From the IMG/VR virus record IMGVR_UViG_3300042898_002111, positions 1 to 64,000 of that record: a DNA stretch of 64,000 bases; one strand, given 5' to 3'. Made by a program: the position numbers and the translations under genes. This stretch comes from a virus. The stretch's first letter is position 1. Each line of letters opens with the position of its first letter. Below, one piece after another: positions 1 to 7,368 of the stretch. The notes beneath the pieces were generated by a model. The model saw nothing but the letters and a program-made list of their open reading frames with translations, was not told the DNA's origin and ran no database searches.

Positions 1-67
1 CCCTTACCCACGTGCCGAGCGCAAACCTTACGACAAGCCACGCACCAACTATCGAGTACGAGATTAA
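1..67 (+). CDS. C-terminal end of an upstream gene (partial)
   Basis: An open frame enters from the left edge (first full codon at 2) and stops with TAA at 65-67. The 21 visible residues are rich in Arg, Lys, Pro and Tyr and end in RVRD. Nothing identifies the family. Protein-like composition and tight packing against the next gene suggest a real C-terminus, but it could be chance. Confidence 0.4.
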   Translation, partial: PYPRAERKPYDKPRTNYRVRD

Positions 68-98
68 TCATGGCTAATATCAGTAATAGGATTTAAGT

Positions 99-263
99 AT
101 GGAAAACTCTCGATGTAGTACCTGCGGGATGAAAATCAAATCTGACTGTGATTATCAACAGGGCCGTTGTCCGCATCGCGCCAGTTTGGTTGACTTAATC
201 CTGACAAGTCCATATTATATGCGATTCCACAATCTACTTAAACGCTTACGTATTATTAAATGA
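99..263 (+). CDS. Small zinc-ribbon-like protein
   Basis: A 54-residue protein. Cysteines at 6, 9, 17 and 24 (CSTC, then two further Cys) form a CxxC-x7-C-x6-C pattern typical of a small zinc-binding knuckle. The C-terminal half is basic and hydrophobic (LLKRLRIIK). Its TGA overlaps the ATG of the following glycosyltransferase (ATGA at 260-263), so the two are probably translationally coupled. No strong Shine-Dalgarno is visible before ATG 99. Function unknown; the Cys spacing is seen, zinc binding is inferred. Confidence 0.6.
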   Translation: MENSRCSTCGMKIKSDCDYQQGRCPHRASLVDLILTSPYYMRFHNLLKRLRIIK

Positions 264-1324
264 ACACAATCTATATTGTACCCATTGAGCCCATTGACTC
301 TCGATACACTAAGCAATGGTACGACAATATTCCAGGTATTCTAGAATCAGCTATTACTACACAAGGTACGAACTACACTGTCAAAACTATCGACGGAGTG
401 ACTATACCAGCAGGTACTACCAGTGGTGCGTTCCTGGACTTTGGTGCCACCAATGTCTACAAGGCCAGCCAGACAGAGGCCATCAGTCGACTGTTTAGCA
501 CTGGTGAGATCAAGCCAGGTGATAAGTTTTTGGTAACAGATGCCTGGAACTTTGCCATCACAGCCATACGTTACATGAGTGACCTACTGGATATTCCTGT
601 AGAGATACATGGCATCTGGCATGCAGGTGCTTATGATCCCACAGATATTCTGGGATACAAAATGCAAAAACCCTGGCCACACCATCAGGAACGTGCCTGG
701 TTCCATGCTTGTGATCGCAATTACTTTGCCACTGATTTCCACAAAGACATGTTCTTGCGTAACTTGGAGATTTCTGCGGAGTTTCATCACAAAGCAGTAC
801 GTAGTGGACAACCACATACGCCCATCATCGATCAGTGCAGTCAGTATTGGAACACCATCAAGACCGACACCATGATCTGGCCACATCGATACAATGCTGA
901 CAAGCAGCCAGACATTGTGGAACATTTGCAATTGAATATCTATAGCAACACACTGATCACACAGAAGATGAATCTCAGCAAGGCAGAGTACTATCAGACA
1001 CTGGGTCGATGCAAGGTGCTGTTTAGCTGTAGTCTACATGAGAACCTGGGCATCAGTGTCATGGAAGGTGTGCTGGCTGGTGTCATACCTGTGCTGCCAG
1101 ATCGTTGCAGCTATACAGAAATGTATTTGCCGGAATTTAAATATCCCAGAATCTGGACTGAGAGTTGGGAAAATTATATAGCATACCAACTGCCCATGGC
1201 TGATTTCATCAATCAGCGTATACGTAACTATAATAACTATATCCCAGCATTGATGGAACAAAAGGCCATCTTGATCAAGGATTACCTGCAACCCACTGTC
1301 ATGGTCAATCAATTGACATCATGA
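260..1324 (+). CDS. GT-B glycosyltransferase (GT4-like)
   Basis: A 354-residue protein with the layout of a retaining GT-B glycosyltransferase. WPHRYNADKQPD lies near residue 214. LHENLGISVMEG, followed by AGVIPVLPDRCSYTEMY, lies near residues 259-293. This matches the E-x7-E-type nucleotide-sugar binding region of GT4 enzymes, where H-E-x-x-G-I-x-x-x-E is typical. The W-x-HR...DK-x-P and P-x-R-x-x-Y-x-E combination also resembles tRNA-queuosine mannosyltransferases (DUF3524/GTDC1 group). That is suggestive because FolE, QueD and QueE lie downstream, but a generic GT4 is equally possible. It overlaps both neighbours by 4 nt. Confidence 0.75.
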   Translation: MNTIYIVPIEPIDSRYTKQWYDNIPGILESAITTQGTNYTVKTIDGVTIPAGTTSGAFLDFGATNVYKASQTEAISRLFSTGEIKPGDKFLVTDAWNFAITAIRYMSDLLDIPVEIHGIWHAGAYDPTDILGYKMQKPWPHHQERAWFHACDRNYFATDFHKDMFLRNLEISAEFHHKAVRSGQPHTPIIDQCSQYWNTIKTDTMIWPHRYNADKQPDIVEHLQLNIYSNTLITQKMNLSKAEYYQTLGRCKVLFSCSLHENLGISVMEGVLAGVIPVLPDRCSYTEMYLPEFKYPRIWTESWENYIAYQLPMADFINQRIRNYNNYIPALMEQKAILIKDYLQPTVMVNQLTS

Positions 1325-1515
1325 TGGACACCAAACCGGAAATCTGGTTGGCGGTTTGCGAGGAACATTTTCCTGGCAAAACCGACGCTGAGATTATGTC
1401 ATACAGTATGAAGGCTGCCGCCGATTGGTATCACGGCCAGGATAATGCATTGGCACAATTGTTTGACCAATACGTAATGATTAAAAACTTAAAAGGAGAT
1501 GTAAATGGCAACTAA
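1321..1515 (+). CDS. Small hypothetical protein
   Basis: A 64-residue acidic, helical-looking protein with no recognised domain. Start codons at 1321 and 1324 (ATGATG) both overlap or abut the TGA of the glycosyltransferase gene; either could be used. It overlaps the next gene by 11 nt, and that gene's AAGGAG Shine-Dalgarno lies inside this reading frame near 1492. The arrangement is that of a translationally coupled phage operon. Function unknown. Confidence 0.65.
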   Translation: MMDTKPEIWLAVCEEHFPGKTDAEIMSYSMKAAADWYHGQDNALAQLFDQYVMIKNLKGDVNGN

Positions 1516-1720
1516 GAAATCAGCAGTAAGTAAAATCAGCGATAAGCTGGCCAAGGTAAATGAGAACTATAATGTTTATATGTACGATAATGGATACATG
1601 TTTGAGATCAGTGGCAAGGATTCTGAAGGCGATTGGAAGACTGCCAAGATCATGTGCGCGACAATTGATCAGTTGGTAGAACTGGTTCGTGAGGCAGACA
1701 GCATGGAACGTGACGACTGA
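1505..1720 (+). CDS. Small hypothetical protein
   Basis: A 71-residue protein with a basic N-terminus (MATKKSAVSK) and an acidic C-terminus (SMERDD). The middle reads as alternating strand and helix, NVYMYDNGYMFEISGK then ATIDQLVELVREAD. A clear AAGGAG lies 8 nt before the ATG. Similar short proteins are common in T4-like aquatic phages, but no function is known to me. Its TGA overlaps the ATG of the next gene. Confidence 0.7.
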   Translation: MATKKSAVSKISDKLAKVNENYNVYMYDNGYMFEISGKDSEGDWKTAKIMCATIDQLVELVREADSMERDD

Positions 1721-2295
1721 TGTTCAAACAGCTTTTCGAATTTGAAAAAGCTCTGTCTGAGTACACTGGTGCACCTTATGTAATATTAACAGACGGGTGT
1801 ACCCATGCTATTGAATTATGCATGCGATACGATCAGGTCAAAGCCTGTAAATTTACAGCCCATACATATCTTAGCATTGCCATGACCATGCGTCAACTGG
1901 GCATCAGTTATGAGTTGATCGAAGAACGATGGACTGGTGAGTATCAATTTTACGGCACTCGAGTCTGGGATAGTGCTCGCAGACTGGAACGTGACATGTA
2001 TCGATCTGGAGCCATGCAGTGTTTAAGTTTTGGTCACAGTAAGCCTCTGGAAATTGGAAAATGTGGGGCCATATTATTAGACGATGTTGCTGCCTATCAT
2101 GTTATAAGTCGTTGGAGGAGTGACGGCCGCGATCTGACAGTAAGTCCCTGGCAGGAACAAGCTAAATTTAGCGTTGGTTATCACTATTGTCCTACTCTGG
2201 AGTCCTGTGCTCAGGGTCTGGAAAAATTACCTCAGATTAACCAACCACCTAAATATCATCAATATCCTGATCTCAGGCATATTCAAATTGTTTGA
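1720..2295 (+). CDS. Short DegT/DnrJ/EryC1-like aminotransferase homologue
   Basis: 191 residues with recognisable landmarks of the PLP-dependent sugar aminotransferase family. These are FEKALSEYTGAPYVILTDGC at the start (substrate loop and PLP-phosphate region), VWDSARRLER near 86 (cofactor Asp), and CLSFGHSKPLEIGKCGAI near 104-121, where HSK supplies the candidate Schiff-base lysine. Family members are usually about 370 residues, so this is roughly half length and lacks the C-terminal domain. It may be a minimal enzyme, a subunit or a degenerate copy. Compare the full-length member at 26162-27277. The start overlaps the upstream stop (TGATG). Confidence 0.7.
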   Translation: MFKQLFEFEKALSEYTGAPYVILTDGCTHAIELCMRYDQVKACKFTAHTYLSIAMTMRQLGISYELIEERWTGEYQFYGTRVWDSARRLERDMYRSGAMQCLSFGHSKPLEIGKCGAILLDDVAAYHVISRWRSDGRDLTVSPWQEQAKFSVGYHYCPTLESCAQGLEKLPQINQPPKYHQYPDLRHIQIV

Positions 2296-2320
2296 CTATA
2301 CTGTCAAAATAAATTATAAT
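2292..2320 (+). promoter_or_regulatory. Sigma70-type promoter for folE
   Basis: TTGACT at 2292-2297, 17-nt spacer, TATAAT at 2315-2320; predicted start near 2327, about 17 nt before ATG 2344. The -35 box overlaps the stop codon of the preceding gene. AAAGGA at 2331-2336 is the Shine-Dalgarno. Confidence 0.75.
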
Positions 2321-2343
2321 ACATTATCTTAAAGGAAAAACTG

Positions 2344-3042
2344 ATGTCAGAAGGTAAACATCTGAGCGAAATAATTCGCTCTCGCATGCAGCAGGACGGT
2401 AAGAGATTTTGGGCTGGTGATAATATCAGCGAATACTTGGCTGACAGTGATCGCGAACATTTGATCAATGAAGCCACTGAGGCCTTTGAAGATGTACTGG
2501 ACACATTACTTATTGATCGAGAGAATGATCCCAACAGCAAGGGAACTGCACGTAGATTGGCCAAGATGTATTTTAACGAGATCATGGCCGGTCGTTACGA
2601 ATCTGCTCCAGATGCAACAGCATTTCCAAATGATAGTGAGGATAGATATGAAGGTATGTTGGTTGTGCGCAGTGAGTTGCGCAGTATGTGCAGTCACCAC
2701 CATCAGCCTGTTAGCGGTGTTGCCTACATCGGAATTATCGCAGCCAACAAGCTTATTGGGCTTTCTAAGTATACTAGGATTGCTCAATGGTGTGCTCGCC
2801 GTGGTACTTTGCAGGAAGAGCTCTGTAACGACATCGCCAGAGAAATAAGCCGGGCCACAGACAGTAACAACGTAGCTGTCTACATTCAAGCAACACATGG
2901 ATGCTGTGAGAACCGCGGTATCATGGCACATAGTTCGTTAACACAGACTACTGTACTAAAGGGTCGCTTCCTGGAAGATGCTGGTACCAAGAAAGAGTTC
3001 TTTGACAACATCAAACTACAACAAGAGTTTGCGCCCAGATGA
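2344..3042 (+). CDS. folE: GTP cyclohydrolase I
   Basis: 232 residues, the usual size for FolE, which converts GTP to 7,8-dihydroneopterin triphosphate. This is the first step for both folate and 7-deazaguanine (queuosine/preQ0) synthesis. Zinc-site residues are visible: Cys116 and the adjacent His in MCSHHHQPVSG, and the Cys pair in HGCCENRG near 187. KLIGLSKYTRI near 136-146 matches the family signature. It has its own promoter and stands ahead of the QueD and QueE genes, so deazaguanine supply is the likely role, though folate support for ThyA/DHFR is also possible. Confidence 0.92.
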   Translation: MSEGKHLSEIIRSRMQQDGKRFWAGDNISEYLADSDREHLINEATEAFEDVLDTLLIDRENDPNSKGTARRLAKMYFNEIMAGRYESAPDATAFPNDSEDRYEGMLVVRSELRSMCSHHHQPVSGVAYIGIIAANKLIGLSKYTRIAQWCARRGTLQEELCNDIAREISRATDSNNVAVYIQATHGCCENRGIMAHSSLTQTTVLKGRFLEDAGTKKEFFDNIKLQQEFAPR

Positions 3043-3107
3043 TTACTCTGCCTCCCGGTTGTACCGTTAGTCAGAATATCAGGATCGTGGTCAGTGACAT
3101 TGACTGA
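3039..3107 (+). CDS. Short ORF, likely N-terminal piece of the next gene
   Basis: A 22-residue frame begins at ATG 3039, overlapping the folE stop, and ends at TGA 3105-3107. It encodes MITLPPGCTV...RIVVSDID. The next frame (+1) continues as LTDDMVQWFVDVGGSV. From memory of T4-like aquatic phages, small proteins of this type usually have both parts in one chain, so this looks like the 5' part of a gene split by a +1 frameshift near 3096-3107. It could instead be an independent micro-ORF with reinitiation. Confidence 0.5.
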   Translation: MITLPPGCTVSQNIRIVVSDID

Positions 3108-3378
3108 CGACATGGTTCAATGGTTTGTGGATGTGGGTGGCTCAGTCAGTACTGACCATCAATTCAAAACGTATTCTTATCCCCCAGAGCGCGAAAAGAT
3201 CATCAAACGTGTCAGCTACGGCCGTGGCAAGTATTGTTATCGGCTGCAGGATGGCACTAATGGCACCTTGTTACACTTCCAGGGCGAAGATGCAGTGGTG
3301 GCATCGGCATTTATGTTAAGATTTAACAACTACATATTATCACACAACTTTCCGGAGTTTACCAATGAGCACGCCTAA
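3094..3378 (+). CDS. Small phage protein with C-terminal DAxxF-type motif
   Basis: 94 residues from GTG 3094; TTG 3100 or ATG 3112 are alternative starts and none has a convincing Shine-Dalgarno. The sequence contains MVQWFVDVGGSV, YGRGKYCYRLQDGTNGT and LHFQGEDAVVASAFMLRF. The last part is a pattern shared in looser form by several other small proteins in this window. The expected N-terminus is found in another frame at 3039-3107. The 3' end overlaps the phosphoribosyltransferase gene by 14 nt. Function unknown. Confidence 0.65.
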   Translation: MTLTDDMVQWFVDVGGSVSTDHQFKTYSYPPEREKIIKRVSYGRGKYCYRLQDGTNGTLLHFQGEDAVVASAFMLRFNNYILSHNFPEFTNEHA

Positions 3379-3865
3379 AAAATATTACACTGATCGAGAT
3401 GTTCGCAGTTTCGTACATAAAATTATTCGTGACATGACGGCAGACGGCTGGCGACCCGACTACATCGTGGGATTGACCCGTGGTGGGTTGGTACCAGCTA
3501 ATATGTTGAGTCAGTATCTGGATATCCCCATGAATGCCTTAAAGGTCAGTCTCCGCGATGATACTGATAGTCAAGAAAGTAATCTCTGGATGGCTGAAGA
3601 TGCATTTAATGGCAAAAACATCTTGATCGTGGACGACATTAACGACACGGGTGCTACATTAAACTGGATACGTCAGGATTGGCCTAGTGGCTGTCTTCCT
3701 AACGATGAAAAATGGAATACCGTTTGGAATAACAATGTTCGATTTGCTGTACTAGTGGATAACCAGAATAGTGAATTTGACACCATTGACTACAGTGGCG
3801 TAGAGATCAATAAAGCCGAAGAAGATGTCTGGATTGTTTTTCCTTGGGAAAATTGGTGGGAATGA
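3365..3865 (+). CDS. Phosphoribosyltransferase (type I, xanthine/hypoxanthine-like)
   Basis: 166 residues with the PRPP-binding signature ILIVDDINDTGATL near residues 93-106 and the N-terminal loop GLTRGGLVPA near 37-46. These are the hallmarks of type I phosphoribosyltransferases that join a purine base to PRPP. It may salvage a purine or purine-like base; its place between FolE and QueD allows a role with 7-deazapurines, but that is only inferred from position. GGAG precedes the ATG by about 9 nt, and the gene overlaps the previous one. Confidence 0.85.
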   Translation: MSTPKKYYTDRDVRSFVHKIIRDMTADGWRPDYIVGLTRGGLVPANMLSQYLDIPMNALKVSLRDDTDSQESNLWMAEDAFNGKNILIVDDINDTGATLNWIRQDWPSGCLPNDEKWNTVWNNNVRFAVLVDNQNSEFDTIDYSGVEINKAEEDVWIVFPWENWWE

Positions 3866-3892
3866 TATTTACTGTGTATGTAATTCGAGCAA

Positions 3893-3900
3893 GATAAATA
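3893..3900 (+). promoter_or_regulatory. Possible late promoter element GATAAATA
   Basis: GATAAATA matches the NATAAATA element found before the tail genes on the other strand. Here it lies 81 nt before queD rather than the 28 nt seen there, so the assignment is weak. The 115-nt gap around it also holds a weak hairpin (AGCGG...CCGCT) and the promoter listed next. Confidence 0.35.
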
Positions 3901-3934
3901 ATAGTATCACAGCGGTCTCGGGCATCATCCCCGC

Positions 3935-3963
3935 TATACAAACTCTGCTGCCTATGCTATAAT
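3935..3963 (+). promoter_or_regulatory. Extended -10 promoter for queD
   Basis: TATAAT at 3958-3963 is preceded by TGC, giving an extended -10 (TGNTATAAT). A weak -35, TATACA, sits at 3935-3940 with 17-nt spacing. The AGGAG Shine-Dalgarno follows at 3970-3974. Confidence 0.6.
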
Positions 3964-3980
3964 TAACATAGGAGAAATAA

Positions 3981-4532
3981 ATGATTCATTATAACGAAAC
4001 TGATTTAATAAAGTCTATTAATCAGCAAACACTTTTGCAACCTAGGCAATACAAATACACTAGCACCAAAGAATACCACGATGCATTTCCTTGTGCGTAT
4101 AGACAGTGGCGGGCCGATAGTCACTGTAATTTAATTCATGGCTACAGCTTTAGCATGAAGTTTTACTTTGGTACAGACGACTTAGATGTACGCAACTGGG
4201 CCGCTGACTACGGCGGACTTAAAGAACTTAAAAATGTCCTGGAAATGCAGTTTGACCACACATTGTTGGTGGCCGAAGATGATCCAGAGTTGCAGACATT
4301 TATCATGTTGGAATCCAAGAACATGGCCAAGTTGACCATCCTGCCCAAACTGGGTTGCGAGGGTTTGGCAGACATGCTGTACAAATTTATCAATGGCGTG
4401 TATATTCCTGATAACTGGGGACCAGGTGAGGCAGAACGCCTATGGTGCTATCGTGTAGAAGTACGTGAAACACAGAACAACATGGCGTTCCGTGAAGGCC
4501 ATCGTGAATGGGCAGAGGATTTATTTGCATAA
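3981..4532 (+). CDS. queD: 6-carboxy-5,6,7,8-tetrahydropterin synthase (QueD)
   Basis: 183 residues of the QueD/PTPS family, which turns dihydroneopterin triphosphate into 6-carboxytetrahydropterin in the queuosine/preQ0 pathway. HDAFPCAYRQW followed by SHCNLIHGYSF (residues about 33-56) carries the zinc histidines and the nearby Cys. DYGGLKELKNVLEMQFDHTLL gives the conserved D-x-H region, and the C-terminal E in RVEVRETQNN fits the family. It has its own promoter and a good AGGAG. The next gene starts on its last base. Confidence 0.88.
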   Translation: MIHYNETDLIKSINQQTLLQPRQYKYTSTKEYHDAFPCAYRQWRADSHCNLIHGYSFSMKFYFGTDDLDVRNWAADYGGLKELKNVLEMQFDHTLLVAEDDPELQTFIMLESKNMAKLTILPKLGCEGLADMLYKFINGVYIPDNWGPGEAERLWCYRVEVRETQNNMAFREGHREWAEDLFA

Positions 4533-5170
4533 TGTTAGAAACTATTTGTGAAGTTTTAGTAGACGCTTACAGGCGTAACTGGATCACCAGTCGAGATGGT
4601 AATGTCAGTATTCGTCATCATGGTCGTGACCATTTTTACATTACCCCAACTGGGGTACGTAAGCAAACTCTACAGCCAGATCAATTTAAGAAGATTGGAA
4701 TAACAACACGCCCTGACTCGATTAATGGCTGGGTTGTATTGCCATATACTGATATCAGTGAGAAACTTGTTCCCAGTGGAGAAATCCCCTTACACTTTGG
4801 GCTACAGAAAAAGATGGGCCAGCATAGCGCAGATGTCAGAGTAGTAGTCCACCTACATCCTACTTACTGTATAGCAGCCATGCATGCCGGTATAGATTTG
4901 AGTACTATCAGCGATGCGTTTCCGGAACTCAATCGCTACACCCGAGTAGCACCCAATGTGGGTGATGTACCTCCTATAAGCCAAGAGCTTGCTGACGAAT
5001 GTCACAGGAATCTGCAATTAGATGCAGCAGGTAACATTGCTTATGACATTGTGGGCATTAAAGGACATGGTGTGGTTGCTATTGATACCAGCCCATGGCG
5101 TGCATATGAACATATCGAAAGATTGGAACACATCTGCCGTATAGTGCTGGCATCTGGAAAACATGAATAG
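4532..5170 (+). CDS. Class II aldolase/adducin family protein
   Basis: 212 residues from ATG 4532, which overlaps the queD stop (TAATG); an upstream in-frame ATG at 4508 lies inside queD and is less likely. Family marks are GNVSIR near 26-31, VVHLHPTYCIAAMHAG near 108-123 (zinc histidines and backbone), and GIKGHGVVAI near 171-180 (third histidine). These enzymes act on sugar phosphates such as fuculose- or ribulose-phosphates or methylthioribulose-phosphate; the substrate cannot be told. Not a known member of the deazaguanine pathway. Confidence 0.82.
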   Translation: MLETICEVLVDAYRRNWITSRDGNVSIRHHGRDHFYITPTGVRKQTLQPDQFKKIGITTRPDSINGWVVLPYTDISEKLVPSGEIPLHFGLQKKMGQHSADVRVVVHLHPTYCIAAMHAGIDLSTISDAFPELNRYTRVAPNVGDVPPISQELADECHRNLQLDAAGNIAYDIVGIKGHGVVAIDTSPWRAYEHIERLEHICRIVLASGKHE

Positions 5171-5354
5171 TTTTGAAAAAATCTGGGCCCGGGCCACTGG
5201 CCATTTAATGGGCGAGACTGATCACGATCGTCCAGATGTTCCTGTACTGACCTTGCGGGAGGCACGTATAGCTCTGTTCCTAAAAACATTCTGGATAGGA
5301 ATCCATGTTATTACTTGCTGTTTCATTATTACCAATGTAATAAGGCATTGGTAG
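5163..5354 (+). CDS. Small membrane protein
   Basis: 63 residues. An acidic, Asp-rich first half (GETDHDRPDVP) is followed by one predicted membrane span (LFLKTFWIGIHVITCCFII) and a short tail. It overlaps the aldolase stop by 8 nt. No recognisable family; possibly an inner-membrane accessory to the transporter encoded next. Confidence 0.6.
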   Translation: MNSFEKIWARATGHLMGETDHDRPDVPVLTLREARIALFLKTFWIGIHVITCCFIITNVIRHW

Positions 5355-5378
5355 TATTATTAACTATGAGGACTTAAA

Positions 5379-5990
5379 ATGTTAGACCGTTTTTTACCCG
5401 GCGTAGACCGTACATTAGTTTTAAAGTTAGTGGCATTCCACACATTTGTCATCGCCATTAGTAACTGGTTAGTTCAATATAAGTTTGGATTCTTTGGACA
5501 CCCCATTGCAGTATCAGCATTTACATTCCCACTGGTGGTAGTGGCCACTGACCTTACAGTTCGTATGGTGGGCAAAACCACTGGTCGAGCGGTGGTGGCA
5601 CTGAGTTTTATTCCAGCAATTATTGCCAGTATTCTGGTAGTATTAGCATCTGGCGCACCAAGTTCAGTAGCTGTTCGCATTGGCATTGGTAGTGGCTTGG
5701 CATATTTTATTGGAACATTGTTGGATGTATATATATTCCAATATTTCCGAGAAAAATACAACAGCTGGTGGATTGCACCCACATTAAGTAGTATTGTTAC
5801 TACCATCGTGGATACCTACACCTTCTTTAGTACAGCGTTCTACAAGAGTGCCAACACGTTCATGGCAGATAACTGGCACATCGTTGCTACCAATCATATT
5901 ATCATCAAGGTATTAGTAGGATTACTGGTCGTTATCCCAGCATACGGTGTTTTACTTAACTATATGCAAAAGAAGCTGGATGCAAAATAA
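5379..5990 (+). CDS. yhhQ: YhhQ/VUT family queuosine-precursor transporter
   Basis: 203 residues with about six membrane spans, matching the VUT-1/YhhQ (COG1738) family that imports 7-deazaguanines such as preQ0 and preQ1. Marks are VVVATDLTVRMVGKTTGR near 50-67, FIPAIIASILVVLASGAP, and GLLVVIPAYGVLLNYMQKK at the end. GAGG lies about 8 nt before the ATG. With FolE, QueD and QueE in the same segment, the phage both imports and begins to make deazaguanine precursors, a combination that could bypass missing host steps. Confidence 0.85.
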   Translation: MLDRFLPGVDRTLVLKLVAFHTFVIAISNWLVQYKFGFFGHPIAVSAFTFPLVVVATDLTVRMVGKTTGRAVVALSFIPAIIASILVVLASGAPSSVAVRIGIGSGLAYFIGTLLDVYIFQYFREKYNSWWIAPTLSSIVTTIVDTYTFFSTAFYKSANTFMADNWHIVATNHIIIKVLVGLLVVIPAYGVLLNYMQKKLDAK

Positions 5991-7245
5991 AAAAACCTGG
6001 CCTATTGATATAGAGCCCACGTGTCAAGCAAAATGGAACTGGAGTACTATTTACTTAACCAATAGTGCTTCAGCTTCATGTCATCGCACAACACAGTACA
6101 AATTTGATTTAGATTCTTTTGACGATTTTCATAACCTTCCTGAGAAGATTAGAGATCGTCAGATGATGCTGGACGGGCAATGGCCCGGTAATGGGTGTGA
6201 GTATTGTCGTAAAATTGAAGATGCTGGTGGATTTAGCGACCGTATGTTCAACAATACTAGTAATAATGCCACGCCAGATGAAGTATTGACAGACCCCACT
6301 GTAGTTCGTGTGATTCCCAAAATGGTCGAAGTGTATTTTGATAATACTTGTGATCTCAAGTGTACCTATTGTGGTCCCTGGTATAGCAGTGCCTGGGCCG
6401 CAGAGAACAAACGTCATGGATATTGGGAAAATCAGAGCTTTCAACTAATTGATGACTACAAAAAGAGCGATAATCGCCGAGCCTATGTCGAAAAGTTCTG
6501 GCTATGGTGGGATCGTCATTATGATCACCTAACACATTTTCAATTTCTGGGTGGAGAACCGTTCTTCCAACGTGAATTTGATGAGTGTCTGGATTTTATC
6601 GAAGCTCGCAGTAACCCCAATCTGACTTTTAATATCAGCAGTAATTTAAACTGCACTACTGATCATTTAAAAGAAAAAATAGAACGTTTTCGACGTATGC
6701 AGGAAGATGGAAGGATTAAGACACTACAAATTACTGGCAGTATAGACTGCTGGGGACCTGAGCAGGAACATATCCGTTATCCTTTAAATTTGGATAGATT
6801 CAAAAATAATTTCGATTATTTGGTCAGCCAGAAGTGGTTAGTATTAAGTATTAATAGTGCTATTAGTAGCTTGAGCATTAAAACCATGCCGGACTTATTA
6901 CAAAGATTAAATTCCTGGAGGGAACATCGTCCTATATATCAGAACTTTATGACTATCCAGGACCCCATGCCTATGAACCCCGATTATCTGGGTGGTGAGG
7001 TATTCAAAGAAGATTTTGAGAAAATAATTAGCATTATGCAGGAGACCGAACACATGGATAGTTGGTATAGCAATTTTGTCCCCTATATGCAAGGCATTGC
7101 TCGACAGGTAGCTGCTAGTAAGCCCAACCCAAGTAAATTGAAGGAATTCAAGGCTTATCTAAATGAACTAGATCGTCGACGTGGTACTAACTGGCCTGCA
7201 TTATACCCATGGCTGGTTCAAGAGTTTAACCGTCATGAAATTTAA
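5980..7245 (+). CDS. Radical SAM protein (twitch type), solitary copy
   Basis: 421 residues from ATG 5980, overlapping yhhQ by 11 nt; an in-frame ATG at 5947 would overlap further. CDLKCTYC places the radical SAM cluster cysteines at 124, 128 and 131; FLGGEPFF is the GGE motif. The N-terminus has extra cysteines at 15, 34, 73 and 76 (SCHR, then GCEYCRKIED and SDR). That is the same N-terminal plan as the proteins at 40956, 42332 and 44798 on the other strand, so it belongs to that subfamily. Substrate unknown. Confidence 0.85.
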   Translation: MQNKKTWPIDIEPTCQAKWNWSTIYLTNSASASCHRTTQYKFDLDSFDDFHNLPEKIRDRQMMLDGQWPGNGCEYCRKIEDAGGFSDRMFNNTSNNATPDEVLTDPTVVRVIPKMVEVYFDNTCDLKCTYCGPWYSSAWAAENKRHGYWENQSFQLIDDYKKSDNRRAYVEKFWLWWDRHYDHLTHFQFLGGEPFFQREFDECLDFIEARSNPNLTFNISSNLNCTTDHLKEKIERFRRMQEDGRIKTLQITGSIDCWGPEQEHIRYPLNLDRFKNNFDYLVSQKWLVLSINSAISSLSIKTMPDLLQRLNSWREHRPIYQNFMTIQDPMPMNPDYLGGEVFKEDFEKIISIMQETEHMDSWYSNFVPYMQGIARQVAASKPNPSKLKEFKAYLNELDRRRGTNWPALYPWLVQEFNRHEI

Positions 7246-7262
7246 CTTTGGTCATATTCTTT

Positions 7263-7291
7263 TTGACATTCACAAATCAATCAATTACAAT
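7263..7291 (+). promoter_or_regulatory. Sigma70-type promoter for queE
   Basis: TTGACA at 7263-7268, 17-nt spacer, TACAAT at 7286-7291; the expected start near 7298 leaves a leader of about 70 nt. No other gene lies in the 7246-7368 gap. Confidence 0.7.
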
Positions 7292-7301
7292 TATTAAATA
7301 G

Positions 7302-7331
7302 ATGCCAAATAAAATTCTAAATACTTGGCAT
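7302..7331 (+). promoter_or_regulatory. Leader inverted repeat upstream of queE
   Basis: ATGCCAA (7302-7308) and TTGGCAT (7325-7331) form a perfect 7-bp inverted repeat with a 16-nt loop just after the expected transcription start. It may be an RNA hairpin or an operator. It does not match the preQ1 riboswitch pattern as I know it. Confidence 0.45.
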
Positions 7332-7368
7332 AAAATAGAAAATAATTATTTACAGAGAGACACAAATA

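Noticed and set aside
5474-5806. 110-codon minus-strand frame
   Set aside because: Antisense to the YhhQ-type transporter gene, which has clear family motifs.
7292-7368. preQ1 riboswitch in the queE leader
   Set aside because: A hairpin is present, but the short A-rich tail and C-rich loop expected of preQ1 riboswitches are not seen.
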